Below, piece by piece: positions 44,605 to 54,946 of a stretch of 64,000 bases of DNA. The DNA is taken from assembly GCA_039621445.1 (NCBI GenBank), contig CP154956.1, forward strand, positions 17,489,562 through 17,553,561, given 5' to 3'. Under the pieces are notes generated by a model. That model had not been told where the DNA came from. It made no database searches and was given only the letters and a program-made list of their open reading frames with translations. Both the position numbers and the translations under genes were made by a program. The DNA comes from Euglena gracilis. Taxonomy: Eukaryota > Euglenida > Euglenophyceae > Euglenales. Numbering within the stretch: position 1 is the first letter of the stretch; each line of letters opens with the position of its first letter.

Positions 44605-45311
44605 TTTGTTGTTGTTCTCGGGCCGCTGTGGTTCCGACTGGCCTGAGAGGGACGAGCCTGGGTATCGCTACCTCGGCAGCACCGAGATCCCGTCGCCGGT
44701 GCCACGGCACGAGCTGGTGGACTCCATCCAGCAGTGGGCGGCCAACGAACTGAAGGAGCAACTGGAGGCCAAGCACTTCGGGTTCCGGCTGGTGGTGGAT
44801 TATGAGGATGACAGAGTGGTGGAGGTGTGCAGGGCTGTTGTGGAACATTGTGACTGCTTGACTCCAGTTTCGCCATGTGCCAGGGAAGGCTGAGTGGTTT
44901 TTCAATGCCATTGGTTCGGATTCCCCCAAAGTCAGCATTTTTTTGAACAATAATATACAGCATGCCCCTTGAATAAAATATATAAAGGTCCATGGATGTA
45001 TTAAAATCCCCAAAATTGTATGTTTTTGTCGCTGTTCACCTCGAAAGAAAAAGATGACAAAAACCCTGCATTTCTGAGAAGCCCCCCACCTGCGCACAGG
45101 TGCACTACACACCCACACCCACGCAGGCATGGATGCATGCCCAATAGGCATATCCGTGCCCCATTCCTAGGGTGATACATTCTCTTTGACTGTCCGCTTC
45201 ATTGCTCCCACGGATGAGTATATTGTATTGGAGTATTGTCTTGACAACGAGACGGTGAAGGTGGCACGCACCATCGAGGGATTCAAAGTCGAGGTGCTAT
45301 TCTCCCCTTAA
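44605..45311 (+). CDS. Two-exon 3' end of a gene of unknown function
   Basis: Exon a (44605-44824) and exon b (45171-45311, stop TAA 45309-45311) join in frame across a 346-bp intron with GTGTGC at the donor and CATTCCTAG at the acceptor. Third positions are mostly G/C in exon a, unlike the flanks. The peptide includes PRHELVDSIQQWAANELKEQ, FGFRLVVDYEDDRVVE and, after the junction, LTVRFIAPTDEYIVLEYCLD and FKVEVLFSP at the C-terminus: mixed helix and strand, acidic, no membrane segment. Exon a starts after TAG (44602-44604) with phase 1, so at least one exon is missing upstream. I do not recognise the family. Of all the host-gene candidates here, this is the best supported. Confidence 0.65.
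44825..45170 (+). other. Intron of the unknown gene
   Basis: GT..AG borders with a TCCGTGCCCCATTCCTAG acceptor tract. Composition drops to AT-rich compared with the exons. Confidence 0.6.
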
Positions 45312-45357
45312 CCTTGCCAAATCAATGAATTTTTTCCCCGAATCTCCCCATTTACTT

Positions 45358-45640
45358 ACCGGAGTGATGTAACAGCCAACGCATCCGCGCTCTCGGCGAA
45401 TGCGACCGCGATTGGCGTCGTAGGCCCGGATTTTGGTATCCATTCGGCCACGGCCGCCGATGCGCAGTGCCCCGATCGATGGCCACTGGGAGGCAGAATG
45501 CCGGGCCGAAAACCGGAAATCGTGTGTTGGCTCCGGGCTCGAGATGGGGGGTTCGGTCGCTTCCCGCGTCTGAACCGCAGTCGCGAAACCGCCCGTGCGT
45601 GAGCACGGGCTGACGTGCTTGTTTATATCTAACACTCACG
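45358..45640 (-). CDS. Possible first exon on the minus strand
   Basis: A CpG-rich ~280-bp island. On the minus strand an ATG at ~45441 in good context (GCCGAATGG) opens MDTKIRAYDANRGRIRRERG, then CVGCYITP, and is followed directly by GTAAGT, an ideal donor, at ~45357. A following exon would have to lie leftward, over the plus-strand gene, and I cannot find one, so this may be a chance frame in a CpG-rich promoter-like island. No family recognised. Confidence 0.3.
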
Positions 45641-45917
45641 TTGTTTTGCTCCCCGTCCCAAAATTTTGCTTAGGTTGTCAAAAAATTTGACCCTTTTTCC
45701 CAAAATTTTTGATTTTCTTCCCAGAATTCCCCCCACTTCAAAATTCTTGCCCCCGGCCCAATATTTTTTGCCCACCCAATCCATTAATTTGTCCCCCTCG
45801 GGAAGTTTTTTGTTTCTTTTTGACCACAGTTTTTGATCATTCCATGCCTGTTTCTGTTATGGTGTTGGACACTACAACGAAGAAGGGGAAGGGGGGGGGG
45901 GGGGGGGGGGTGGGGGT

Positions 45918-45950
<33 letters not shown>

Positions 45951-46960
45951 GGTGGGGGTTGGGGTGTGGGGCGGGGGGGGGGGGTGGGGGTTGGCCATAT
46001 TTGATTGAACAATTGGTCGATTAATTGTTCTTCACCCACAATAAATTACACCCAAGACTCACAGTTTCCGGGATGTTTTGCCATAATTTCAGGCATTCTT
46101 GCCAATTTTTTTGTACCTTTTGGAAAATATTTGTGCGCTTTTTGCCATAATTTTGCACATTTTTGCCAAAACTTTGGAACCTTTTTGAAATATTTTGAAT
46201 TATTTTGTCATAGATTTGGGACTCCGCGGTCTGGCAGTTTTGGAATTTTTTGCAAGTTTTTTTTGGGATTTCCCAGTTTTTTTTGTTTCTCTTTCCCTGC
46301 AGTATGGTTTTTTTTTGGAATGATTGTCGATCCAAATGCCGGCAAAGCTGGCAGCTCGTTTAAAACGAAGCCAAAAGAATTAAAAAACAACAACAACAGA
46401 AACCCCCCCCAAAAAAGACCACTGAGGGTTGTGGGGATAATTTTTTTTTTCATTTCAAATACATGCCTTTTGTTCCATCTGTGGACCATGTCAAGGCAAA
46501 ATTTAGATGATTTCAACAAGAAAATCGACAAAAAAAGATCAAAATTGGTGACTTTTGTGCTTTTTTTTTGTGAATTTGACCAAAAATTATGATTTTGAAG
46601 CATTTTGGTCCTTTTTGATATCACCTTTGCGACCAAAGGGAAATCTGGTCTCATTGGTTTTCCTTTTGTTTTTTTACTGTTTTTTTTTGCTTTTTTCCAA
46701 AAAAACATTAAACCGCTTTTTTCAAAAAAAATCAAAAGGAAACACCAGCTACACCGGGTTGAATGCTACACACGCAACCCATCAACCAAGAGGGTGTTGT
46801 CACTGTCTGACCGAGGACAAACTTGAGGACTGCGTTTTAACCACAGGACTCAGGACGGAATCCCGGGGGGGCGTCCACTAGCAGGGCCAGCTAATGTAAA
46901 AATTTTAGTGCCCACACCTAAAATGCCCATTTTTGGCAACATAATCAGCCGAAAACACAT
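45641..46960. other. AT-rich region with a ~100-bp G-run array
   Basis: 45884-45993 is almost pure G with a few T and A, the longest such tract in the window and a likely G-quadruplex former. The rest is AT-rich with repeated TTTTGCCA/TTTTGG steps; frames have no domain. Confidence 0.6.
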
Positions 46961-47230
46961 TACCCTCACCCTCCCCCCATCCCTCCCTATTTCCCCCCAC
47001 CCTAATTGGCTAATCGGCCTTGCAAGAAGGGCTCAGAAAACCTCAAAAAACTTCCGTTTCGAATTTTAATTTTTAGATTTTCAAAATTTGCCAAATAAGA
47101 AAAGTTACGACGAATCCCATTATGGCATTTGGCGTCGAAGACAGATGGCTACTTTGAGGGTGGTAAACCAAAACTTGGCAAAAAAGTTTTTGGCCACTTT
47201 GGGGGGACACTTTGAGGGGGGTGAGGGTGC
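46961..47230. mobile_element. Inverted-repeat element, CACTTTGAGGGG family, copy 2
   Basis: Starts TACCCTCACCCTCCCCCC and ends CACTTTGAGGGGGGTGAGGG TGC. Contains TACTTTGAGGG and CCACTTTGGGGGG inside. Confidence 0.7.
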
Positions 47231-47774
47231 TTTCATGGTCCATTTCCACCAGGTATGATCTCATTTGCATCAGCTGTGTTGCTCTAATGAGCCGTGGGTT
47301 GCACAATTTGTTCAGAGATTGCACATTTCGTGATTGTCTGGATTCAAAGAGCTTTTGCAAAACGTTCCAAAAAATTTGATTGCCAAGGTTGAAAATCTGC
47401 GCGACGGAATCTCAAAAATTTGCCACCATTCTCAAAGATTTTGGCAAAAGGTCCCAGGCGTTTTGGCAAAAGAGCCCAAACTTATGGGAAAAGTGGTCAA
47501 CAGTTTTGGCAGGAAGTCCCAAAATTGTGAGTGTCAGGTGTAATCGAATCTTTCGGCACCAAGCGATTAATCATTCGTCATGGTTGCCATAATATCATGT
47601 GCACAATCTTTGTTGTAAACGTGACTAGCTCTGGGACTCTGGATGACCATAGGTGCTTGCCAGGGATGGATGGGAAGCCCTTCGGTATTGAGGTAGGTGG
47701 TAGGGGGGGGTCCCGACCCCCCCCCTGGGGGGGGGTAAGGTGGTAGGGGGGGGGGTCGCAGGTGGTAGGGGGGG
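47231..47774. other. No gene recognised
   Basis: 47330-47530 has repeated TTTTGGCAAAAG-like steps. 47690-47765 has GGTGGTAGGGGGGG blocks. No domain-bearing frame. Confidence 0.4.
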
Positions 47775-48600
47775 GGGCGCTGAGCTCTCATCCCTTTATG
47801 GGTAAGAGCGAAGCTTACCCCTGGGGAAAACCCCCCCGGCGGATTATCACCATTATCCCGGCCCCGTTCCCGAAAAAAAAATTTCAGTTGCAAGCGACTG
47901 GATTTCTAGTTTCCGAATCACCTGGGTTTGACCCCCAACTCCCCGCCAGGCCCGAGTTATTCACGTTATTCACGCGCGAAGGGGTCCAAATTGGGTAGGA
48001 TTGGCCCCCTGGATAAGCCCCCCCCCTTTGGACTCTGCCATTTCGACCAAAAAATGTCAATTTTCAAAATATCTCCAAAATGAAGCAAAATGAAAGGAAA
48101 TGTCCGGAGACCTTTGAGAGATTTGAAGCCCTTGGAACGCCCCATCTACTGGTATTTTGATTTCCCCGCAACTCCCCGCCCAGCCCGAGATATGCCCGTT
48201 TTTGGCCAATGGGGCCATTTTGTGCACTTTTTCCACTGTCCGACTTCGCCGTTTTCAGCCAAAATTCGGCCAAAAAATCAATATTTTCAAATTTTCTCAA
48301 AAATGAAGCAAAATCAAATGAAATGTCCGGAGACTTAATTTGAAGCCCTTGGAACGCCCCATCTACCGGCATTTTGATTTCCCCGCAACTGTTCGCGTAG
48401 CCCGAGATACGGCCGTTTTTTCGGCCGATTTTGGCTTTTTTGTACATTTTTTCCACTGGTGGACTTAGCCGTTTTCGGCCAAAAAAGTCGAAAAATATCG
48501 AAAACGTTTTTTTTTTGCCCAAAACCATGCTTTTTGGCCTCCCGGACCTGGAAAAAGTGTTTTCGGGCCGAAAATGGACGTTTTACGACCCCCCGGCCCA
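47775..48600. repeat. Dispersed repeat V, copy 3
   Basis: Collinear with 39985-40780 and 35405-36250. Within it, two tandem blocks of ~240 bp share GGAAATGTCCGGAGAC, GAAGCCCTTGGAACGCCCC and GATTTCCCCGCAACT. Confidence 0.8.
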
Positions 48601-49060
48601 TCATGGCCATCATGACCCATGATGCGCAGACCATTGATGCGCATCATGACCATCATGTCGATGGCCCCACCATCAAGCTTTCAGGGTGGATGCCCTAAAT
48701 TGCCCACTGCAAGACTTGACTCATGTCTGGGCAAACCTCCCCTGGAAAATTGGTCAGCTCAGCCTGCTGTTTGAAAAATGTTGTTGAGTGCGACAATCTT
48801 CACGGGAGGTGGTACCCGAAATCAAAAAAATTTTCCTTCAGTTCATGTCACAGTTTCAATTTTTTAATAAGAATTGCACATCATTTTCTTTTAATCTCGC
48901 AACCCAAAAATGAGGTTGCATGAATATGAAGAGATGAAGAGAATGTGAATATGAATATGAATATGAATGTTTGGTCATTTTTGAACAGAATAAATCATTT
49001 TTTCACAATCAATGGGTTTTTTGCGAATTTAAAAAGTTGAGCAATATTATTCTGATCTGC
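48601..49060. other. No gene; GATGCGCATCATGACCATC repeats
   Basis: 48600-48665 carries short CATGATG/CATCATG repeats; the rest is AT-rich with a GAATATGAATAT microsatellite at 48920-48970. Confidence 0.45.
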
Positions 49061-49071
49061 AATGTCGACAG

Positions 49072-49657
49072 GACAAGGAGAGGCAGATCCTGGGGCGAGA
49101 CGGCACCCCCGACGTGCGATCCATCTCGCTGCTGGGCACCAACCAGGCAAAGACAGCGAGAATGACGGGATAGTTCCCACTTGTGAGGTTTTGTGTGGTT
49201 GTTCGTGGTCATTTATGATAATTCGTGATGCGGCCAAAATCTTTGTTAGTTTGTGGTAGTGGTGTCTTGTGGTTATTACGGGGGATTTGGGGCGTCATTA
49301 TCGGTCGTTCTCCTTTTTTTGCACACATCACCCCCATAAAAAATCGCTGCTCCAATAGCACAAAAAGTGCGAATGTGTCCGATTGTTTCCATCATGACCA
49401 CCGTTTTTTTTTCTGCACCGAATTTGCCCCCCCCCCCATTTTCTTTGCCCCCAGTTTTGCCCACCCCAGGATTGCACCTAGAGTCTCTGTTTGGCCCTGA
49501 GTCGGAGGTGAGCGGACGGTTCTTCATGGTGCGGCGGAAGGAGGGCCCAATGCCCGACGTCCTGCGGCCGATGGTGGCCGACTTCCTGAAGGAAACGGCG
49601 ATGGCACTCACCCGGTACTACGCATTTGGCTCTCTCTTCCTTGACGATGCTCTCTAA
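49072..49657 (+). CDS. Exon-like islands of an unknown gene
   Basis: Two GC-rich islands in AT-rich sequence. Island 1 (49072-~49146) follows GTCGACAG and reads ERQILGRDGTPDVRSISLLG; a possible donor is a GC type (CAGGCAAAG). Island 2 (49470-49657) follows CCCACCCCAG and reads LHLESLFGPESE, then GRFFMVRRKEGPMPDVLRPM and ALTRYYAFGSLFLDDAL, ending TAA at 49655-49657. Third-position G/C bias and acceptor-like borders support coding. The phases of the two islands do not match if the GC donor is used, so I do not claim they are spliced together. A consensus donor (GAGGTGAGC) also lies inside island 2. Product unknown. Confidence 0.45.
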
Positions 49658-50040
49658 GCGTCTACCAATGCAACCTGTTGCACGCAGTTAACAAGAACAC
49701 ATTGTGCAATACCTCGGTGTTTTGCAAAATGAGTGAAACTTTTTGGGGTTTTGCATTTTTCCCCTTCATTAAATGCCCCCCCTCCACACCCACCCATTAC
49801 AAACTACACCCACATGCCGGCGGTTTTGTTGTACATTTGCGATGCTACGTTGCCCCTTTGGTTTTTTTTGCGGAGTCGGCCGAAACATGAGTTGACCCCT
49901 GGGTCGCAAACGGGAGAAACCAGGACGGCGAAGACCACTCAGGCTTCGCACTTCGGTGGGGTGATATCCTGCTTGTTTGTGCCAGATGTTTCTCCATCGT
50001 GTGTTTTTGGCGCGGTGCTTCTCACTGCGTTTTGTTTCCG
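49658..50040. other. Intergenic or intronic, no feature
   Basis: Mixed sequence without domain-bearing frames or repeats matched in the window. Confidence 0.35.
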
Positions 50041-50045
50041 GAGTT

Positions 50046-50365
50046 GGCGGATCTTAATCGCCCTTTGGACCCCAAGCGATCATGTCAACATCAATCACAC
50101 ACCAGAGACGCTGTTTTCTACAGACGACAGCATCTACAGCGAGGCCTGGGGACGTCTGCTCCTCGACCCCGGTGAAGCACGCAGAGTCCACGTCGTTGGG
50201 GAGGCTTCAAGGTGGAATGGCGGAGGCTGGACCTCGACGCAGTGCGCCAGAGCCAGTCGCAGACTTACGGGAGCGGCGCTGGTCAGTGCAAACTTCGTGG
50301 ACTACCTGAACTCCTTCCAGCACAGCCTGGTCTTGGTGGCCAACGCGGACATCGCCCTGGCGAAG
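50046..50365 (+). pseudogene. Host exon interrupted by the DIRS element (5' part)
   Basis: GC-rich sequence with strong third-position bias, in which FVDYLNSFQHSLVLVANADI and ALAK end exactly at the left end of the DIRS element. Skipping the element (50366-54946), the same frame continues in 54947-55082 with FSDKCADVAFNLSDVWAQEV. Upstream, the best coding frame changes near 50280 (LDLDAVRQSQSQTYGSG is in another frame), so there is decay or another intron. The protein is not recognised. The in-frame match across the element is what supports both the exon call and the element borders. Confidence 0.5.
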
Positions 50366-50389
50366 GACACCTCGGGCTCTGCACTTTGC

Positions 50390-50490
50390 CATTGTGAGGC
50401 CATGCCTTGCTCGCCGGCGGTTTGTTGTGATTGTTTGCTGCGCTGGGTTAGGAGGTCCCGCTTAGTGCCTTTCTTCGCCGGAGTTGGCTG
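50390..50490 (+). repeat. DIRS left inverted terminal repeat
   Basis: Contains GCCATGCCTTGCTCGCCGGC and GGGTTAGGAGGTCCCGCTTA. The inverted partner is 54788-54888; a third, diverged copy is at 55155-55250 (right end of the second DIRS element). Confidence 0.9.
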
Positions 50491-50645
50491 ATTCCTAATC
50501 TTGCCCTTCGACACGGAAGAAGACAGAAACTTTTGAAGAACAGAGTTGGAAGAGACCAAGACAATACAATATCAATATTCAGAACCTGTAGAACCTGAAG
50601 AATATCAAATTCAAGAAAATATTTCAACTTTGACATTTGAAGTCA

Positions 50646-53600
50646 ATGCAGCATGTGGAGAACGAATTGGAATTATCAAGTCGACAACCTGGACACAGTG
50701 CAGAACAAGAAACGCCAGCTGGAGAACTTGGAGATGCGGTTTCAACGTGGCGAACCGTGGCCATCACTTCCCCCCCACACATCTCAACAGAAAATTTTCA
50801 GCAGCAGACAGCCACACACAGTGATGGCCATGGACCCTGGCAGACAGTGGGCAAAAAGCCCAGACGACAACGGAAGACATTGGGTACCCAGGGTCAAGAC
50901 CCATTACATTTCAAATTGGGGTGCAGGAAGCCTTCAAAATTGGCAGACCCAGCCCAGAGAGCAAAAGCCCCAGCCCACAGAGCAAATGCCCCCAACCCAT
51001 CAAGATGGAATAAGGGACAAGGGGGCCAGTACAACAATGGGAAGCCAGCAGATGGCCCAGTCTGGAGCAGAAGGCCAATCCAAGGGCTATGGCAGCCCAC
51101 AGGAAGGGGCAAAAGAGGTCTGTACCAACCATCTTTTTCAAATTCAGCCCACAACCCCATTCCAGGGGGGAGGGGGGAGGCCCAGCAACAGGGCTCCCCA
51201 GACTTCAATTGGGCATGGCAAGAAGCCAGAACTTACAGCCCCGGCCATGGAGGCCAGAGCAAAAGGGGCTTGGGCCAAAGAGACCAATCCAAGGGCTATG
51301 GCAGCCATACAAGGGGTGGACCTCCAGAGGCCCCCCAGAAGCTAAAGGGCAGCCCCACAGGGGCTTTGTATTTAACACATGCCCAGCCCCAGGAGGAACA
51401 GGGGGAAGGGGAAGGACCCCCACAAGTATTTATTCATCATTCTTCAAATCCCCCAGTGGAATCAAGAAGGGGGGGACCCACAGAGGCCCCCCTATGGTAT
51501 GGATACCAACACCATCATCATCAAGGAGGCCTGATAGGAAAAACAGGGGCAGTAAGCCCTATGGTATGCACTCCAACAACAAGATCCTCCAGAGAGAGAG
51601 TGAGAAGAGAGGAGAGTGCATGCACACCCCCCCAGGAAAACTTTCCCTTTCCAAGGGCTCAAGCCCTAGGGGCCCTAAGGGTGCAATGTCCAACACCCCC
51701 AGCCCAGCCCCCCCAAAATCATCTTATCCAGGAAATAAATTCCATGGAGGAGAAATGGGGAGACACCCCCCTCCATCAAAGGCTGCAAAAAAGCCTGAAA
51801 TGGTGGACAAAAAATGCCCCCCCAACAACATGTCAACTCATCAGGGATGGCATTCAACCCCCTTGGGTAAACCCACCAAAATTGTCCAACCACCCAAAAA
51901 TCAGAGCAAATTTGAACCTACCCCAAGCAGAAAAAATACTGCTGGATTACGAAAAATCTGGATCCGTAAAGAGGGTGAGGGATTCAACCACCCAGCACCT
52001 GATCCCCTGGTTTCTGATTTCAAAACCAGAGGGGGGCCAGACAAAATGGAGATTAATAAGCGATTGCAGGGAAATAAATCAAAGGTTCCAGGTGAAACCT
52101 TTCAAGCTGGATCACATCCAGCACATTTTTCCAGTGTTGGAAAAAGGCCACTGGGCATCCAAAATAGACCTAAAGGATGCTTACTTCCACATCCCAGTGA
52201 GCCAGGCCCTAAGGCCATTTCTAAGACATCAGGTGGGGGGGCAGACCTGGGAATTCCAGGCAGGCTGTTTTGGCCTAAACATAATGCCCCAAATTTTTAT
52301 GTCAGTAATGAAGACATTCGAAAAGCTGTGGAGAAAAAGGGGCATCCAGGTATTTATTTACCTGGACGACATTTTACTGGTGGCCCCAACACAAAACATC
52401 TTACAAAATCACCTGAACACAGTCGTCAGGGATTTAATCAAATCAGGGTTCAAAATCAATGTGAAAAAGTCCACCCTCCAGCCCAGCCAAATCGTAAATC
52501 ATCTTGGATTTCAACTAAACTTCCAAGAGGGAAAATTACGGGTGCCACCCCAGAAAATAAAAACAGTAAAAAAGGAGCTGGGAAAAATTGTGAAAAAAGA
52601 TTACATGTCAAAAAGGCAACTGGCTGCCATTTTGGGCCAAATCAGATGCAATCTAATGGCCCTGCCCTTTCTAAGGGCCTTTACGAATGCCCTGGCAAAT
52701 TTTTTGGTGGAAAATTCCACAGCCCCCTGGGACTCAAAACACCCCATTTCCCAAAGGATAAAGGACCAATTAAGGGAAATAAAAATTCTGCTGGACACCT
52801 GGGGGGGCAGACCCTTCCCCCAAAGTGCAACCAGAGAGTTGCACTCAGACAGCAGCACCCATGCCTGGGGGGGGCTGGACATTCGAACAGGCAAAATTGT
52901 GCAGGAATTTTGGAGGGAAAACTCCATTTTGCACATAAACGTCAAATAATTAAGTGCAGCAATAAGCACAGTACAAAGCCTAAGCAAACCAGGAGAAACT
53001 GTGTCCCTGTCAGTGGACAATCAAGTAATTTACTATTACTTAACAAAAGGGGGGGGCAGAAAAGACCCCTTCAATTCCATGCTAAGACCCTTTTTCAAAT
53101 GGTGCATGGAGCACAACATAAACCTGCAAGTAAAGTGGGTCCCTTCAAAGGAATGCCTGGCAGATCCTATAAGCAGGTGGGAAATGGACAGGGGGGATTA
53201 TTCCCTGGACCCCCAACTTTTTCAATGGCTGAGGCAGCAGTTCAAAAATTACATAAACCTGAAAACAGACCTTTTTGACTCACCAGGCAACAAAAAACTG
53301 CCACAATTCGTGGCCAGGTGGCCCCACTGGGAAGCCACAGCAGTGGATGCATTGCAATGCCCACTGGACAACATGGGGGGACTTTATGCAAACCCCCCCT
53401 GGTCTGTAATTCAAAAATTTCTTCCCAGATTAAGAGTGTTTCCACAAGCCAAAGTTTTGATGGTCACCCCCTACTGGGATTCAGCCACATGGTGGCCCCA
53501 GTTAATAAAAATGAAAGTACCAGGGACCCACTGCCTGAAAATCACCCCCTACATGGGTATGTTCACCAACTGCAGGGGGGAAAAAATGCCACCCCCCAGG

Positions 53601-53663
53601 TGGCCCCTGCTTTGCATGATTTGCTCAGGAAAATTTTGGAAGGGAAACAAGTACAAAATTTGA
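50646..53663 (+). pseudogene. DIRS Gag-like/RT/RNase H/NPPW polyprotein ORF, one nonsense codon
   Basis: From the ATG at 50646 one frame runs to 53663, broken only by TAA at 52947-52949; the second copy has a Gln codon there. The first ~375 codons are Gln/Gly/Pro-rich without known motifs, like DIRS Gag. RT follows: WFLISKPEGGQTKWRLISDC, motif A KIDLKDAYFHIP (Asp 52167-52169), FGLNIMPQIF, catalytic YLDD 52359-52370, HLGFQLNF. RNase H: HSDSSTHAWGGLD (first Asp 52848-52850), SLSVDNQVIYYY, WVPSKECLADPISR. Then YANPPWSVI and VTPYWDSATWWPQL, the segment that follows RNase H in DIRS elements and whose NPPW resembles an adenine methyltransferase catalytic motif. Activity of this last domain is inferred only. 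Confidence 0.9.
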
Positions 53664-54827
53664 CCATTAACGATTTCCTGGGCAGAAACCCCAGTTTGAA
53701 AAGGTACCAAAGTGCCTTTACGCTTTTATGGGTGATTCTGGAAAAAATGGGGGTACCCCCCCCTGAAGCCACCACTGACCAAGTGGTTGACGCTTTAATT
53801 CAACTGTTTCAATTTTCAAAGGCCCAAGCACGCAATGCATACAGTGCTATGCTACTGATCCCTGGCTTTGGGGGCCTGAGGTTCCATGCCATGTTGGCAC
53901 CTTACAAAAGGCTTTGGAACCAAAACCTGGAGAAATATGGTGCATTCTGGGATCCCCTCCCAATCCTCCTGGGGCTGGCACAGTCCCCCCTGCCCTCTGA
54001 TATATGTACATTGCGTACACAACTCATTTTCTGTTCCCGAATCCTCTGTTTATACAGAAGTTCTGATTTGGCACAGGTCCAAAGAACCACCAGTGTGTTG
54101 GGGGGGGGCACCCTACATCAAAATTAAACGTAAAGGGCGAAAATTCCATAAGTGGGAGAGAGTTGTCTCTATTCCCCAATGCCCCCAAATCAGCCCCTTT
54201 CATTTAATGCTGTCTTATGTGGCAGCAACACGTTTCTTTATGAAACCTGGGGGGCCCCTCTTAATTACGTTAAAACCCCCCTACAAAGCCATTAAGGCAG
54301 ATACCATTGCTTCTATCACCAAAGACTTTTTGACAAAACAGGGGGTGCCCCCCCAGGTTTGGGGACCCCACTCCACCAGAGGGGCAGGGGTTGGTTTGCT
54401 CAAAAAATTGGGCCTTTCTGCCCAAGAAGTTTGTGAAATTGGTCAATGGAAGGGGGTGGAGGCTTTTACAGCCCATTATCAAAGACTTGGTGCCCAAGGT
54501 TCCTTGGAGAATGCCCTGGCCCCCCTTTTTTCAGTGCACAATCTGGCCTCACAATGGCAAAGTGCAGAGCCCGAGGTGTCTCGTACTCCCTCGAGGCAGA
54601 CCGAGAAGGGAGGAAGGGACACCGAGGGCGAATCACAAAGACATTGTGAGCCCGACCCCCCCACCCATATACGAAAATTTGTCTTCAAACGCCCTCGATC
54701 AGAAGCTGGGGGCCAGGGGGGGGAAGGTGGGGGGGGGACCCCCCAGGCAAAGAAACAGCGCCATGGTCGCCACGTCGGAGACGATGCAGCCAACTCCGGC
54801 GAGGCGGCACTAAGCGGGACCTCCTAA
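53318..54827 (+). pseudogene. DIRS tyrosine recombinase, frameshifted at a G-run
   Basis: The recombinase inserts the circular DNA intermediate. It overlaps the 3' end of the polyprotein in another frame. The N-terminal core-binding part contains FLGRNPSLKRYQSAFTLLW. The catalytic part has Arg in YRSSDLA (54056-54058), HSTR (54369-54380), GQW and the nucleophile Tyr in AHYQRL (54477-54479), so the R..HxxR..W..Y set is present. The first Arg lies in a different frame from the rest: nine Gs at 54100-54108 stand where the second copy has GGGCAGGG, one base fewer, which restores the frame. The last ~90 codons run through the ICR and terminal region (Arg/Glu-rich) and may be nonfunctional extension. 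Confidence 0.85.
54549..54650 (+). repeat. DIRS internal complementary region, copy 1
   Basis: 54549-54582 (GGCAAAGTGCAGAGCCCGAG) is the complement of 50366-50399; 54582-54650 (CTCCCTCGAGGCAGACCGAG) is the complement of 54884-54946. The junction predicts the circle joint and places the element ends at 50366 and 54946. Confidence 0.9.
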
Positions 54828-54946
54828 CCCAGCGCAGCAAACAATCACAACAAACCGCCGGCGAGCAAGGCATGGCCTCACAATGTCTTTGTGCTTCGCC
54901 CTCGGTGTCCCTTCCTCCCTTCTCGGTCTGCCTCGAGGGAGTACGA
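54788..54946 (+). repeat. DIRS right inverted terminal repeat and right end
   Basis: 54788-54888 is the inverse of the left repeat. The extension 54884-54946 (TTCGCCCTCGGTGTCCC...GGGAGTACGA) is complementary to the second half of the ICR. Confidence 0.9.

Larger units (their letters stand above)
50366..54946 (+). mobile_element. DIRS-type tyrosine-recombinase retrotransposon, nearly complete
   Basis: Order: left end, inverted terminal repeat, Gag-like region, RT, RNase H, NPPW domain, tyrosine recombinase, internal complementary region (ICR), inverted repeat, right end. DIRS elements integrate through a circular intermediate by recombinase action and make no target duplication. Terminal repeats: 50390-50490 and 54788-54888, inverted. 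ICR: 54549-54582 is the complement of the left end (50366-50399), and directly beside it 54582-54650 is the complement of the right end (54884-54946). The ICR thus equals the joined ends, as in known DIRS elements. Defects: one in-frame TAA (52947) and a frameshift in the G-run at 54100-54108. Confidence 0.93.
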
